Positions 26,067 through 39,444 of a stretch of DNA of 64,000 nucleotides are shown in pieces. Source of the DNA: Cladorhizidae sp. MBARI D1340-BT2 (lineage: Eukaryota > Porifera > Demospongiae > Poecilosclerida > Cladorhizidae); the NCBI GenBank assembly GCA_028752905.1, contig JAQNBH010000017.1, positions 33,555,908-33,619,907 on the forward strand, written 5' to 3'. The notes beneath the pieces were generated by a model that searched no databases, was not told the origin of the DNA, and was given only the letters and a program-made list of their open reading frames with translations. The translations under genes and the position numbers were made by a program. Numbering within the stretch: position 1 is the first letter of the stretch; each line of letters starts with the position of its first letter.

Positions 26067-27291
26067 GTGCACCAGTTTACAGGCCCCGTTGTTCCAGGAC
26101 TAATTTCTGCTTTAATCTTGTTAAACAAGCCTTCTCGCCGAGGGGAGTATTTAAGCAGTTTAGATATTTCAAAAGTAGTATCTAGAGTATTCCTCAGTAT
26201 TCTTGATGGTTTCTCCAGCAGCTAAATTTAAAGCATGACCATAGCAATGGACAAAAATAGCTCGTGACTCTTCTCCACAAATTTTAGTAGAAGTCCCACC
26301 CCTTATACCATGTTTGCAGCAACATCATAGCATTGAGCACGACAGTTATGAATGCTAAGACTCATACGACACATCGCATCCTTCAAACTACCAACCAAGA
26401 CATCTGCTTTTATGGACTCAACATGGTCAAGGCCATAGAAATCTTCATGGGGTTGAAAATCATCATCAACCCACCGAAAGCAAACAACGAATTGCTCCTT
26501 ATTGGATGCATCCGACACTTCATCAGCCATCAGGGCAAAATACTCTGCTTGCTGGATAGAACTGGCTATAATATGTAATGCCATTATTTTAATAACTTCA
26601 TTTTGTATTTGGGGACTAGTATATTTATCAGTTTTCTTACTTAACATGGCCGATATTGCAGGATCATCCAATGCACGAAGATGCATTAATTGCATGAAGT
26701 TTACTGTCAACTTCATCACCAGCACCACGAAAAGCTATTCCTTGTCTAGCTAGGAATTGAATATTCTGAGCTATCTTGATAAGGTACTCTCTGTTCACGG
26801 CTTTTTGCAAAGCATGTTGAGAAGATAACATACTTCCAACATCACTAGTCGTACCTGGTATAGTGATCACTAAATCGGTAGCTGCTTTATGAGATTTTGT
26901 GCTCTCATGTTGGTTGAAACATCAAGTTCTATCCTTCCAGTTACTGAACCCAGACAAAAAGGTTGAGTCCTGCATGTTTCCTTATCATCTTCAGTTTACC
27001 TAATATATATACTAGCTGTGAAATATGGAATGATTGCTGCCAATACGAGTGGCAGCTAGGCTTACTAGCAGAAGCTGCCCCACTGTATCTTACCCGTTTG
27101 GATTGCTTGCACACACGTGAAACAATAAGCCATGTCTCGTAGTGAAGCCATTTCCATTGGTTGAACCAAGCGCTCTGAAAAGAGCGATAAGAGATATTGG
27201 TTCGGCCGAAAGATCGCTTAGGAAAACTAAAGTTAGTTGGTTGAGTCGGATGATCGGGAAGCTTAGGACAATTTGGTAACCTGGAAGCCAT
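26067..27291 (-). pseudogene. hAT/DUF4371 transposase relic, unit 6
   Basis: Same fragments and breaks. Private substitutions near the left end at 26087 (C for A) and 26144 (G for T). Confidence 0.8.
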
Positions 27292-28044
27292 GCTGAAAAG
27301 ACGAAATCTGACTATCTTTAATTAAATATTAATTTAATAATTTTTATCCATTGCTACTAGTCACATAGGTAGGCTAGTTGTCCTTAAGTGTACTTCTATT
27401 CATGTCTCACCATAATGATACTGTGAAGTAAAAAAAAAAAAAAATAAAAAAAAACCATAATGATACTGTGGAAAAAAAAGGAAAAAAAAAAAAAGTGTGG
27501 TTTTCGTGAAGTAGGCTTGTTCGGTCCAACGGGCCTACGGCCATGCACTCTAGGAATATTACTTCCTAACAATATAAATCTTCAGAAGAAGTCTCAGCAC
27601 AACTTCTCTTTCCAGGTTCGCTTTCTTTGACGCCCAGACCTTACTATTGCTTCTCTCTCACAATAGCCTTATCTAGACCAAGTATATAATCAAACAGAGT
27701 CTTCTCTCTCTAGACCTCTGCCCTCCTTTTCTGTAGAAGGTAAGTTGATTATAATCAACAATAACAAAATGATGTACACGACCACGCGTCTATCAATACA
27801 TCATTACTCCTATTGTTTTCTACCAAATTATATATTACGCAGAGCCAAGTCAGCTCAGTTCTGAGTCTCTCTTCAGTTCATTGAGGAGTTAGTTTGTTGA
27901 GGGGCTTTCCTTCTTTCTTCCAGCTTGTTGATTACTCCTTCTCCTCCTCTCTCGAAGTCTCTTGTTCTTTTATAGGCAGCTGGTTTATCTTGTGTTGTGC
28001 CTAGGATCATTCTCCTCAGAGACTGATCTGACCAATCAGGAGTT

Positions 28045-29400
28045 ATATATATAGAGTACTACCACACTTCCCTATATATAGAGTGCTACCACACTTCCCT
28101 ATATATAGAGTGCTAGTACACTTCCCAATATATAGAGTGCTACCACACTTCCCAATATAGAGAGTGCTACCACACTTCCCTATATATAGAGTACTACCAC
28201 ACTTCCCAATATAGAGAGTGCTACCACACTTCCCTATATATAGAGTGCTACCACACTTCCCAATATAGAGAGTGCTACCACACTTCCCTATATATAGAGT
28301 ACTACCACACTTCCCAATATAGAGAGTGCTACCACACTTCCCTATATATAGAGTGCTACCACACTTCCCAATATAGAGAGTGCTACCACACTTCCCTATA
28401 TATAGAGTGCTACCACACTTCCCAATATAGAGAGTGCTACCACACTTCCCTATATATAGAGTGCTACCACACTTCCCAATATAGAGAGTGCTACCACACT
28501 TCCCTATATATAGAGTGCTACCACACTTCCCAATATAGAGAGTGCTACCACACTTCCCTATATATAGAGTGCTACCACACTTCCCAATATATAGAGTACT
28601 ACCACACTTCCCAATATAGAGTGCTACCACACTTCCCTATATATAGAGTGCTACCACACTTCCCTATATATAGAGTACTACCACACTTCCCAATATAGAG
28701 AGTGCTACCACACTTCCCTATATAGAGTGCTACCACACTTCCCTATATATAGAGTGCTAGTACACTTCCCTATATATAGAGTGCTACCACACTTCCCAAT
28801 ATAGAGAGTGCTACCACACTTCCCTATATATAGAGTACTACCACACTTCCCAATATAGAGAGTGCTACCACACTTCCCTATATATAGAGTGCTACCACAC
28901 TTCCCTATATAGAGAGTGCTACCACACTTCCCTATATATAGAGTGCTAGTACACTTCCCTATATATAGAGTGCTACCACACTTCCCAATATAGAGAGTGC
29001 TACCACACTTCCCTATATATAGAGTGCTACCACACTTCCCTATATATAGAGTGCTAGTACACTTCCCTATATATAGAGTACTACCACACTTCCCAATATA
29101 GAGAGTGCTACCACACTTCCCTATATATAGAGTACTACCACACTTCCCAATATAGAGAGTGCTACCACACTTCCCTATATAGAGAGTGCTACCACACTTC
29201 CCTATATATAGAGTGCTAGTACACTTCCCTATATATAGAGTGCTACCACACTTCCCAATATAGAGAGTGCTACCACACTTCCCTATATATAGAGTGCTAC
29301 CACACTTCCCAATATAGAGAGTGCTAGTACACTTCCCAATATATAGAGTACTACCACACTTCCCTATATAGAGAGTGCTAGTACACTTCCCAATATATAG
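28045..29400. repeat. 27-bp minisatellite array, unit 6 (about 50 copies)
   Basis: Same length (1,356 bp) as the unit 1 array and apparently the same order of variants. Units 1 and 6 are therefore closest here, although unit 6 groups with unit 5 at the A-rich tract. Confidence 0.96.
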
Positions 29401-29417
29401 GACTACTACAGCTAAGA

Positions 29418-30642
29418 GTGCACCAGTTTACAGGCCCAGTTGTTCCAGGACTAATTTCTGCTTTAATCTTGTTAAACAAGCCTTCTCGCCGAGGTGAGTA
29501 TTTAAGCAGTTTAGATATTTCAAAAGTAGTATCTAGAGTATTCCTCAGTATTCTTGATGGTTTCTCCAGCAGCTAAATTTAAAGCATGACCATAGCAATG
29601 GACAAAAATAGCTCGTGACTCTTCTCCACAAATTTTAGTAGAAGTCCCACCCCTTATACCATGTTTGCAGCAACATCATAGCATTGAGCACGACAGTTAT
29701 GAATGCTAAGACTCATACGACACATCGCATCCTTCAAACTACCAACCAAGACATCTGCTTTTATGGACTCAACATGGTCAAGGCCATAGAAATCTTCATG
29801 GGGTTGAAAATCATCATCAACCCACCGAAAGCAAACAACGAATTGCTCCTTATTGGATGCATCCGACACTTCATCAGCCATCAGGGCAAAATACTCTGCT
29901 TGCTGGATAGAACTGGCTATAATATGTAATGCCATTATTTTAATAACTTCATTTTGTATTTGGGGACTAGTATATTTATCAGTTTTCTTACTTAACATGG
30001 CCGATATTGCAGGATCATCCAATGCACGAAGATGCATTAATTGCATGAAGTTTACTGTCAACTTCATCACCAGCACCACGAAAAGCTATTCCTTGTCTAG
30101 CTAGGAATTGAATATTCTGAGCTATCTTGATAAGGTACTCTCTGTTCACGGCTTTTTGCAAAGCATGTTGAGAAGATAACATACTTCCAACATCACTAGT
30201 CGTACCTGGTATAGTGATCACTAAATCGGTAGCTGCTTTATGAGATTTTGTGCTCTCATGTTGGTTGAAACATCAAGTTCTATCCTTCCAGTTACTGAAC
30301 CCAGACAAAAAGGTTGAGTCCTGCATGTTTCCTTATCATCTTCAGTTTACCTAATATATATACTAGCTGTGAAATATGGAATGATTGCTGCCAATACGAG
30401 TGGCAGCTAGGCTTACTAGCAGAAGCTGCCCCACTGTATCTTACCCGTTTGGATTGCTTGCACACACGTGAAACAATAAGCCATGTCTCGTAGTGAAGCC
30501 ATTTCCATTGGTTGAACCAAGCGCTCTGAAAAGAGCGATAAGAGATATTGGTTCGGCCGAAAGATCGCTTAGGAAAACTAAAGTTAGTTGGTTGAGTCGG
30601 ATGATCGGGAAGCTTAGGACAATTTGGTAACCTGGAAGCCAT
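29418..30642 (-). pseudogene. hAT/DUF4371 transposase relic, unit 7
   Basis: Last copy of the relic, with the same three fragments and frame breaks. It is the copy nearest the single-copy flank. Confidence 0.8.
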
Positions 30643-31632
30643 GCTGAAAAGACGAAATCTGACTATCTTTAATTAAATATTAATTTAATAATTTTTATCC
30701 ATTGCTACTAGTCACATAGGTAGGCTAGTTGTCCTTAAGTGTACTTCTATTCATGTCTCACCATAATGATACTGTGGTTTTCGTGAAGTAGGCTTGTTCG
30801 GTCCAACGGGCCTACGGCCATGCACTCTAGGAATATTACTTCCTAACAATATAAATCTTCAGAAGAAGTCTCAGCACAACTTCTCTTTCCAGGTTCGCTT
30901 TCTTTGACGCCCAGACCTTACTATTGCTTCTCTCTCACAATAGCCTTATCTAGACCAAGTATATAATCAAACAGAGTCTTCTCTCTCTCTCTCTCTAGAC
31001 CTCTGCCCTCCTTTTCTGTAGAAGGTAAGTTGATTATAATCAACAATAACAAAATGATGTACACGACCACGCGTCTATCAATACATCATTACTCCTATTG
31101 TTTTCTACCAAATTATATATTACGCAGAGCCAAGTCAGCTCAGTTCTGAGTCTCTCTTCAGTTCATTGAGGAGTTAGTTTGTTGAGGGGCTTTCCTTCTT
31201 TCTTCCAGCTTGTTGATTACTCCTTCTCCTCCTCTCTCGAAGTCTCTTGTTCTTTTATAGGCAGCTGGTTTATCTTGTGTTGTGCCTAGGATCATTCTCC
31301 TCAGAGACTGATCTGACCAATCAGGAGTTCCTTTTTCCAACCAATCAGGGGTCTCTGCTGTTGAAGTGGGATGATCCATAGTTGCGGTTTTGGTTCTGAG
31401 TTGGTGGGTGTCTACTGCCACTTGTGGGTGTGTAGTGTCAACCTCCCTCTGACAGTGTTTCCCCTCTAACAGCTTCCGCTGGCAGGGCTTTCTCTGACTA
31501 TACTATATGTGAGTCTAGAGTGCATGGTGCACACATGTGAATGACTGGCGTGCATGAGGTGAGTCTAGATTGCATGGTGATTATCAAGGTGGAGTCTAGT
31601 AGTGCACTGTGTTTAGTAGTCCTGGGTGATTA

Positions 31633-34600
31633 TCAATGTCTGAGAGTAGCCTCCTACTGTGTCAATGTCTGAGAGTAGCCTCCTACTGTCTCAATGTCTG
31701 AGAGTAGCCTCCTACTGTGTCAATGTCTGAGAGTAGTCTCCTACTGTGTCAATGTCTGAGAGTAGTCTCCTACTGTGTCAGTGTCTGAGAGTAGCCTCCT
31801 ACTGTGTCAATGTCTGAGAGTAGTCTCCTACTGTGTCAATGTCTGAGAGTAGCCTCCTACTGTGTCAATGTCTGAGAGTAGCCTCCTACTGTGTCAATGT
31901 CTGAGAGTAGTCTCCTACTGTGTCAATGTCTGAGAGTAGCCTCCTACTGTGTCAATGTCTGAGAGTAGCCTCCTACTGTGTCAGTGTCTGAGAGTAGCCT
32001 CCTACTGTGTCAATGTCTGAGAGTAGCCTCCTACTGTGTCAATGTCTGAGAGTAGTCTCCTACTGTGTCAATGTCTGAGAGTAGCCTCCTACTGTGTCAA
32101 TGTCTGAGAGTAGTCTCCTACTGTGTCAATGTCTGAGAGTAGCCTCCTACTGTGTCAATGTCTGAGAGTAGTCTCCTACTGTGTCAGTGTCTGAGAGTAG
32201 CCTCCTACTGTGTCAGTGTCTGAGAGTAGTCTCCTACTGTGTCAATGTCTGAGAGTAGTCTCCTACTGTGTCAATGTCTGAGAGTAGCCTCCTACTGTGT
32301 CAATGTCTGAGAGTAGCCTCCTACTGTGTCAATGTCTGAGAGTAGCCTCCTACTGTGTCAATGTCTGAGAGTAGTCTCCTACTGTGTCAATGTCTGAGAG
32401 TAGCCTCCTACTGTGTCAATGTCTGAGAGTAGCCTCCTACTGTGTCAATGTCTGAGAGTAGCCTCCTACTGTGTCAATGTCTGAGAGTAGTCTCCTACTG
32501 TGTCAATGTCTGAGAGTAGCCTCCTACTGTGTCAATGTCTGAGAGTAGTCTCCTACTGTGTCAGTGTCTGAGAGTAGCCTCCTACTGTGTCAATGTCTGA
32601 GAGTAGCCTCCTACTGTGTCAATGTCTGAGAGTAGTCTCCTACTGTGTCAATGTCTGAGAGTAGCCTCCTACTGTGTCAATGTCTGAGAGTAGCCTCCTA
32701 CTGTGTCAATGTCTGAGAGTAGCCTCCTACTGTGTCAATGTCTGAGAGTAGCCTCCTACTGTGTCAATGTCTGAGAGTAGTCTCCTACTGTGTCAATGTC
32801 TGAGAGTAGCCTCCTACTGTGTCAATGTCTGAGAGTAGCCTCCTACTGTGTCAATGTCTGAGAGTAGCCTCCTACTGTGTCAATGTCTGAGAGTAGTCTC
32901 CTACTGTGTCAATGTCTGAGAGTAGCCTCCTACTGTGTCAATGTCTGAGAGTAGCCTCCTACTGTGTCAATGTCTGAGAGTAGTCTCCTACTGTGTCAAT
33001 GTCTGAGAGTAGCCTCCTACTGTGTCAATGTCTGAGAGTAGTCTCCTACTGTGTCAGTGTCTGAGAGTAGCCTCCTACTGTGTCAATGTCTGAGAGTAGC
33101 CTCCTACTGTGTCAGTGTCTGAGAGTAGCCTCCTACTGTGTCAATGTCTGAGAGTAGCCTCCTACTGTGTCAATGTCTGAGAGTAGTCTCCTACTGTGTC
33201 AATGTCTGAGAGTAGTCTCCTACTGTGTCAATGTCTGAGAGTAGCCTCCTACTGTGTCAATGTCTGAGAGTAGCCTCCTACTGTGTCAATGTCTGAGAGT
33301 AGCCTCCTACTGTGTCAGTGTCTGAGAGTAGTCTCCTACTGTGTCAATGTCTGAGAGTAGCCTCCTACTGTGTCAATGTCTGAGAGTAGTCTCCTACTGT
33401 GTCAATGTCTGAGAGTAGTCTCCTACTGTGTCAATGTCTGAGAGTAGCCTCCTACTGTGTCAATGTCTGAGAGTAGTCTCCTACTGTGTCAATGTCTGAG
33501 AGTAGTCTCCTACTGTGTCAATGTCTGAGAGTAGCCTCCTACTGTGTCAATGTCTGAGAGTAGCCTCCTACTGTGTCAATGTCTGAGAGTAGCCTCCTAC
33601 TGTGTCAATGTCTGAGAGTAGCCTCCTACTGTGTCAATGTCTGAGAGTAGCCTCCTACTGTGTCAATGTCTGAGAGTAGCCTCCTACTGTGTCAATGTCT
33701 GAGAGTAGCCTCCTACTGTGTCAATGTCTGAGAGTAGCCTCCTACTGTGTCAATGTCTGAGAGTAGCCTCCTACTGTGTCAATGTCTGAGAGTAGTCTCC
33801 TACTGTGTCAGTGTCTGAGAGTAGTCTCCTACTGTGTCAATGTCTGAGAGTAGCCTCCTACTGTGTCAATGTCTGAGAGTAGCCTCCTACTGTGTCAGTG
33901 TCTGAGAGTAGCCTCCTACTGTGTCAATGTCTGAGAGTAGCCTCCTACTGTGTCAATGTCTGAGAGTAGCCTCCTACTGTGTCAGTGTCTGAGAGTAGTC
34001 TCCTACTGTGTCAATGTCTGAGAGTAGCCTCCTACTGTGTCAATGTCTGAGAGTAGCCTCCTACTGTGTCAATGTCTGAGAGTAGTCTCCTACTGTGTCA
34101 ATGTCTGAGAGTAGCCTCCTACTGTGTCAATGTCTGAGAGTAGCCTCCTACTGTGTCAATGTCTGAGAGTAGTCTCCTACTGTGTCAGTGTCTGAGAGTA
34201 GTCTCCTACTGTGTCAATGTCTGAGAGTAGCCTCCTACTGTGTCAATGTCTGAGAGTAGTCTCCTACTGTGTCAATGTCTGAGAGTAGCCTCCTACTGTG
34301 TCAATGTCTGAGAGTAGCCTCCTACTGTGTCAATGTCTGAGAGTAGCCTCCTACTGTGTCAGTGTCTGAGAGTAGTCTCCTACTGTGTCAATGTCTGAGA
34401 GTAGTCTCCTACTGTGTCAATGTCTGAGAGTAGCCTCCTACTGTGTCAATGTCTGAGAGTAGCCTCCTACTGTGTCAATGTCTGAGAGTAGCCTCCTACT
34501 GTGTCAATGTCTGAGAGTAGCCTCCTACTGTGTCAATGTCTGAGAGTAGCCTCCTACTGTGTCAATGTCTGAGAGTAGCCTCCTACTGTGTCAGTGTCTG

Positions 34601-37600
34601 AGAGTAGCCTCCTACTGTGTCAATGTCTGAGAGTAGTCTCCTACTGTGTCAGTGTCTGAGAGTAGCCTCCTACTGTGTCAATGTCTGAGAGTAGCCTCCT
34701 ACTGTGTCAATGTCTGAGAGTAGCCTCCTACTGTGTCAATGTCTGAGAGTAGCCTCCTACTGTGTCAGTGTCTGAGAGTAGCCTCCTACTGTGTCAGTGT
34801 CTGAGAGTAGCCTCCTACTGTGTCAATGTCTGAGAGTAGCCTCCTACTGTGTCAATGTCTGAGAGTAGTCTCCTACTGTGTCAATGTCTGAGAGTAGCCT
34901 CCTACTGTGTCAATGTCTGAGAGTAGTCTCCTACTGTGTCAATGTCTGAGAGTAGCCTCCTACTGTGTCAATGTCTGAGAGTAGCCTCCTACTGTGTCAA
35001 TGTCTGAGAGTAGTCTCCTACTGTGTCAGTGTCTGAGAGTAGTCTCCTACTGTGTCAATGTCTGAGAGTAGTCTCCTACTGTGTCAGTGTCTGAGAGTAG
35101 TCTCCTACTGTGTCAATGTCTGAGAGTAGCCTCCTACTGTGTCAATGTCTGAGAGTAGCCTCCTACTGTGTCAGTGTCTGAGAGTAGTCTCCTACTGTGT
35201 CAGTGTCTGAGAGTAGCCTCCTACTGTGTCAATGTCTGAGAGTAGTCTCCTACTGTGTCAATGTCTGAGAGTAGCCTCCTACTGTGTCAGTGTCTGAGAG
35301 TAGTCTCCTACTGTGTCAATGTCTGAGAGTAGCCTCCTACTGTGTCAGTGTCTGAGAGTAGCCTCCTACTGTGTCAATGTCTGAGAGTAGCCTCCTACTG
35401 TGTCAATGTCTGAGAGTAGTCTCCTACTGTGTCAATGTCTGAGAGTAGCCTCCTACTGTGTCAATGTCTGAGAGTAGCCTCCTACTGTGTCAATGTCTGA
35501 GAGTAGCCTCCTACTCTGTCAATGTCTGAGAGTAGTCTCCTACTGTGTCAGTGTCTGAGAGTAGCCTCCTACTGTGTCAATGTCTGAGAGTAGTCTCCTA
35601 CTGTGTCAATGTCTGAGAGTAGTCTCCTACTGTGTCAATGTCTGAGAGTAGCCTCCTACTGTGTCAATGTCTGAGAGTAGTCTCCTACTGTGTCAATGTC
35701 TGAGAGTAGCCTCCTACTGTGTCAATGTCTGAGAGTAGCCTCCTACTGTGTCAATGTCTGAGAGTAGTCTCCTACTGTGTCAGTGTCTGAGAGTAGTCTC
35801 CTACTGTGTCAGTGTCTGAGAGTAGCCTCCTACTGTGTCAATGTCTGAGAGTAGCCTCCTACTGTGTCAATGTCTGAGAGTAGTCTCCTACTGTGTCAAT
35901 GTCTGAGAGTAGCCTCCTACTGTGTCAATGTCTGAGAGTAGCCTCCTACTGTGTCAGTGTCTGAGAGTAGTCTCCTACTGTGTCAGTGTCTGAGAGTAGC
36001 CTCCTACTGTGTCAGTGTCTGAGAGTAGCCTCCTACTGTGTCAATGTCTGAGAGTAGTCTCCTACTGTGTCAATGTCTGAGAGTAGCCTCCTACTGTGTC
36101 AATGTCTGAGAGTAGCCTCCTACTGTGTCAATGTCTGAGAGTAGCCTCCTACTGTGTCAATGTCTGAGAGTAGTCTCCTACTGTGTCAATGTCTGAGAGT
36201 AGCCTCCTACTGTGTCAATGTCTGAGAGTAGCCTCCTACTGTGTCAATGTCTGAGAGTAGCCTCCTACTGTGTCAATGTCTGAGAGTAGTCTCCTACTGT
36301 GTCAATGTCTGAGAGTAGCCTCCTACTGTGTCAATGTCTGAGAGTAGTCTCCTACTGTGTCAATGTCTGAGAGTAGCCTCCTACTGTGTCAATGTCTGAG
36401 AGTAGCCTCCTACTGTGTCAATGTCTGAGAGTAGCCTCCTACTGTGTCAATGTCTGAGAGTAGCCTCCTACTGTGTCAGTGTCTGAGAGTAGTCTCCTAC
36501 TGTGTCAATGTCTGAGAGTAGTCTCCTACTGTGTCAATGTCTGAGAGTAGTCTCCTACTGTGTCAATGTCTGAGAGTAGCCTCCTACTGTGTCAATGTCT
36601 GAGAGTAGCCTCCTACTGTGTCAGTGTCTGAGAGTAGTCTCCTACTGTGTCAATGTCTGAGAGTAGCCTCCTACTGTGTCAGTGTCTGAGAGTAGCCTCC
36701 TACTGTGTCAATGTCTGAGAGTAGTCTCCTACTGTGTCAATGTCTGAGAGTAGTCTCCTACTGTGTCAATGTCTGAGAGTAGCCTCCTACTGTGTCAATG
36801 TCTGAGAGTAGCCTCCTACTGTGTCAATGTCTGAGAGTAGCCTCCTACTGTGTCAGTGTCTGAGAGTAGTCTCCTACTGTGTCAATGTCTGAGAGTAGCC
36901 TCCTACTGTGTCAATGTCTGAGAGTAGTCTCCTACTGTGTCAATGTCTGAGAGTAGCCTCCTACTGTGTCAATGTCTGAGAGTAGTCTCCTACTGTGTCA
37001 ATGTCTGAGAGTAGCCTCCTACTGTGTCAATGTCTGAGAGTAGCCTCCTACTGTGTCAATGTCTGAGAGTAGCCTCCTACTGTGTCAATGTCTGAGAGTA
37101 GTCTCCTACTGTGTCAATGTCTGAGAGTAGCCTCCTACTGTGTCAATGTCTGAGAGTAGCCTCCTACTGTGTCAGTGTCTGAGAGTAGCCTCCTACTGTG
37201 TCAATGTCTGAGAGTAGTCTCATACTGTGTCAGTGTCTGAGAGTAGTCTCCTACTGTGTCAATGTCTGAGAGTAGCCTCCTACTGTGTCAATGTCTGAGA
37301 GTAGCCTCCTACTGTGTCAATGTCTGAGAGTAGTCTCCTACTGTGTCAATGTCTGAGAGTAGTCTCCTACTGTGTCAGTGTCTGAGAGTAGCCTCCTACT
37401 GTGTCAATGTCTGAGAGTAGTCTCCTACTGTGTCAGTGTCTGAGAGTAGCCTCCTACTGTGTCAATGTCTGAGAGTAGCCTCCTACTGTGTCAATGTCTG
37501 AGAGTAGTCTCCTACTGTGTCAATGTCTGAGAGTAGCCTCCTACTGTGTCAATGTCTGAGAGTAGCCTCCTACTGTGTCAGTGTCTGAGAGTAGTCTCCT

Positions 37601-39444
37601 ACTGTGTCAATGTCTGAGAGTAGCCTCCTACTGTGTCAATGTCTGAGAGTAGCCTCCTACTGTGTCAATGTCTGAGAGTAGTCTCCTACTGTGTCAATGT
37701 CTGAGAGTAGCCTCCTACTGTGTCAATGTCTGAGAGTAGCCTCCTACTGTGTCAGTGTCTGAGAGTAGCCTCCTACTGTGTCAATGTCTGAGAGTAGCCT
37801 CCTACTGTGTCAATGTCTGAGAGTAGTCTCCTACTGTGTCAGTGTCTGAGAGTAGCCTCCTACTGTGTCAATGTCTGAGAGTAGCCTCCTACTGTGTCAA
37901 TGTCTGAGAGTAGCCTCCTACTGTGTCAGTGTCTGAGAGTAGTCTCCTACTGTGTCAGTGTCTGAGAGTAGCCTCCTACTGTGTCAATGTCTGAGAGTAG
38001 CCTCCTACTGTGTCAATGTCTGAGAGTAGCCTCCTACTGTGTCAATGTCTGAGAGTAGCCTCCTACTGTGTCAATGTCTGAGAGTAGCCTCCTACTGTGT
38101 CAATGTCTGAGAGTAGCCTCCTACTGTGTCAATGTCTGAGAGTAGCCTCCTACTGTGTCAATGTCTGAGAGTAGCCTCCTACTGTGTCAGTGTCTGAGAG
38201 TAGCCTCCTACTGTGTCAATGTCTGAGAGTAGTCTCCTACTGTGTCAATGTCTGAGAGTAGCCTCCTACTGTGTCAATGTCTGAGAGTAGCCTCCTACTG
38301 TGTCAATGTCTGAGAGTAGCCTCCTACTGTGTCAATGTCTGAGAGTAGTCTCCTACTGTGTCAATGTCTGAGAGTAGTCTCCTACTGTGTCAATGTCTGA
38401 GAGTAGTCTCCTACTGTCTCAATGTCTGAGAGTAGCCTCCTACTGTGTCAATGTCTGAGAGTAGCCTCCTACTGTGTCAATGTCTGAGAGTAGTCTCCTA
38501 CTGTGTCAGTGTCTGAGAGTAGCCTCCTACTGTGTCAATGTCTGAGAGTAGCCTCCTACTGTGTCAATGTCTGAGAGTAGTCTCCTACTGTGTCAGTGTC
38601 TGAGAGTAGCCTCCTACTGTGTCAATGTCTGAGAGTAGTCTCCTACTGTGTCAATGTCTGAGAGTAGCCTCCTACTGTGTCAATGTCTGAGAGTAGCCTC
38701 CTACTGTGTCAATGTCTGAGAGTAGTCTCCTACTGTGTCAGTGTCTGAGAGTAGCCTCCTACTGTGTCAATGTCTGAGAGTAGCCTCCTACTGTGTCAAT
38801 GTCTGAGAGTAGTCTCCTACTGTGTCAATGTCTGAGAGTAGTCTCCTACTGTGTCAATGTCTGAGAGTAGCCTCCTACTGTGTCAATGTCTGAGAGTAGC
38901 CTCCTACTGTGTCAATGTCTGAGAGTAGTCTCCTACTGTGTCAATGTCTGAGAGTAGCCTCCTACTGTGTCAATGTCTGAGATTAGTCTCCTACTGTGTC
39001 AGTGTCTGAGAGTAGCCTCCTACTGTGTCAATGTCTGAGAGTAGCCTCCTACTGTGTCAATGTCTGAGAGTAGTCTCCTACTGTGTCAATGTCTGAGAGT
39101 AGCCTCCTACTGTGTCAATGTCTGAGAGTAGCCTCCTACTGTGTCAATGTCTGAGAGTAGCCTCCTACTGTGTCAGTGTCTGAGAGTAGCCTCCTACTGT
39201 GTCAATGTCTGAGAGTAGTCTCCTACTGTGTCAATGTCTGAGAGTAGCCTCCTACTGTGTCAGTGTCTGAGAGTAGCCTCCTACTGTGTCAATGTCTGAG
39301 AGTAGCCTCCTACTGTGTCAGTGTCTGAGAGTAGCCTCCTACTGTGTCAATGTCTGAGAGTAGCCTCCTACTGTGTCAATGTCTGAGAGTAGCCTCCTAC
39401 TGTGTCAGTGTCTGAGAGTAGTCTCCTACTGTGTCAATGTCTGA
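31633..39444. repeat. 29-bp minisatellite array, unit 7 (about 269 copies)
   Basis: About 7.8 kb of uninterrupted 29-bp repeats, the longest array in the window. Edge variant ctgtCtcaatg is in the second repeat (near 31690) and again near 38419. Rare private changes: tctCATactg near 37220, ctctgtcaatg near 35516 and gagaTtagtctcc near 38982. Confidence 0.97.

Larger units (their letters stand above)
26050..29400. repeat. Higher-order satellite unit 6 (3,351 bp, internally deleted)
   Basis: Lacks everything between the two 119-bp repeats: the second CCAAT box, the 49-bp repeats and the whole 29-mer array. The single 119-bp copy at 27926-28044 has the left flank of repeat A (cagcttgttgatt) and the right flank of repeat B (gagttatatatatag). 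Confidence 0.93.
29401..39444. repeat. Higher-order satellite unit 7 (terminal, about 10.0 kb)
   Basis: Last unit. It has no A-rich tract at all: cataatgatactgtg runs directly into gttttcgtgaagtagg at about 30776. It has one 49-bp repeat, a giant 29-mer array, and no second 119-bp repeat or 27-mer array, because the satellite ends inside the 29-mers. Confidence 0.93.

Noticed and set aside
31633..39444. CRISPR-like regular array (29-bp repeats)
   Set aside because: There are no spacers: the 29-bp units are contiguous and the DNA is eukaryotic.
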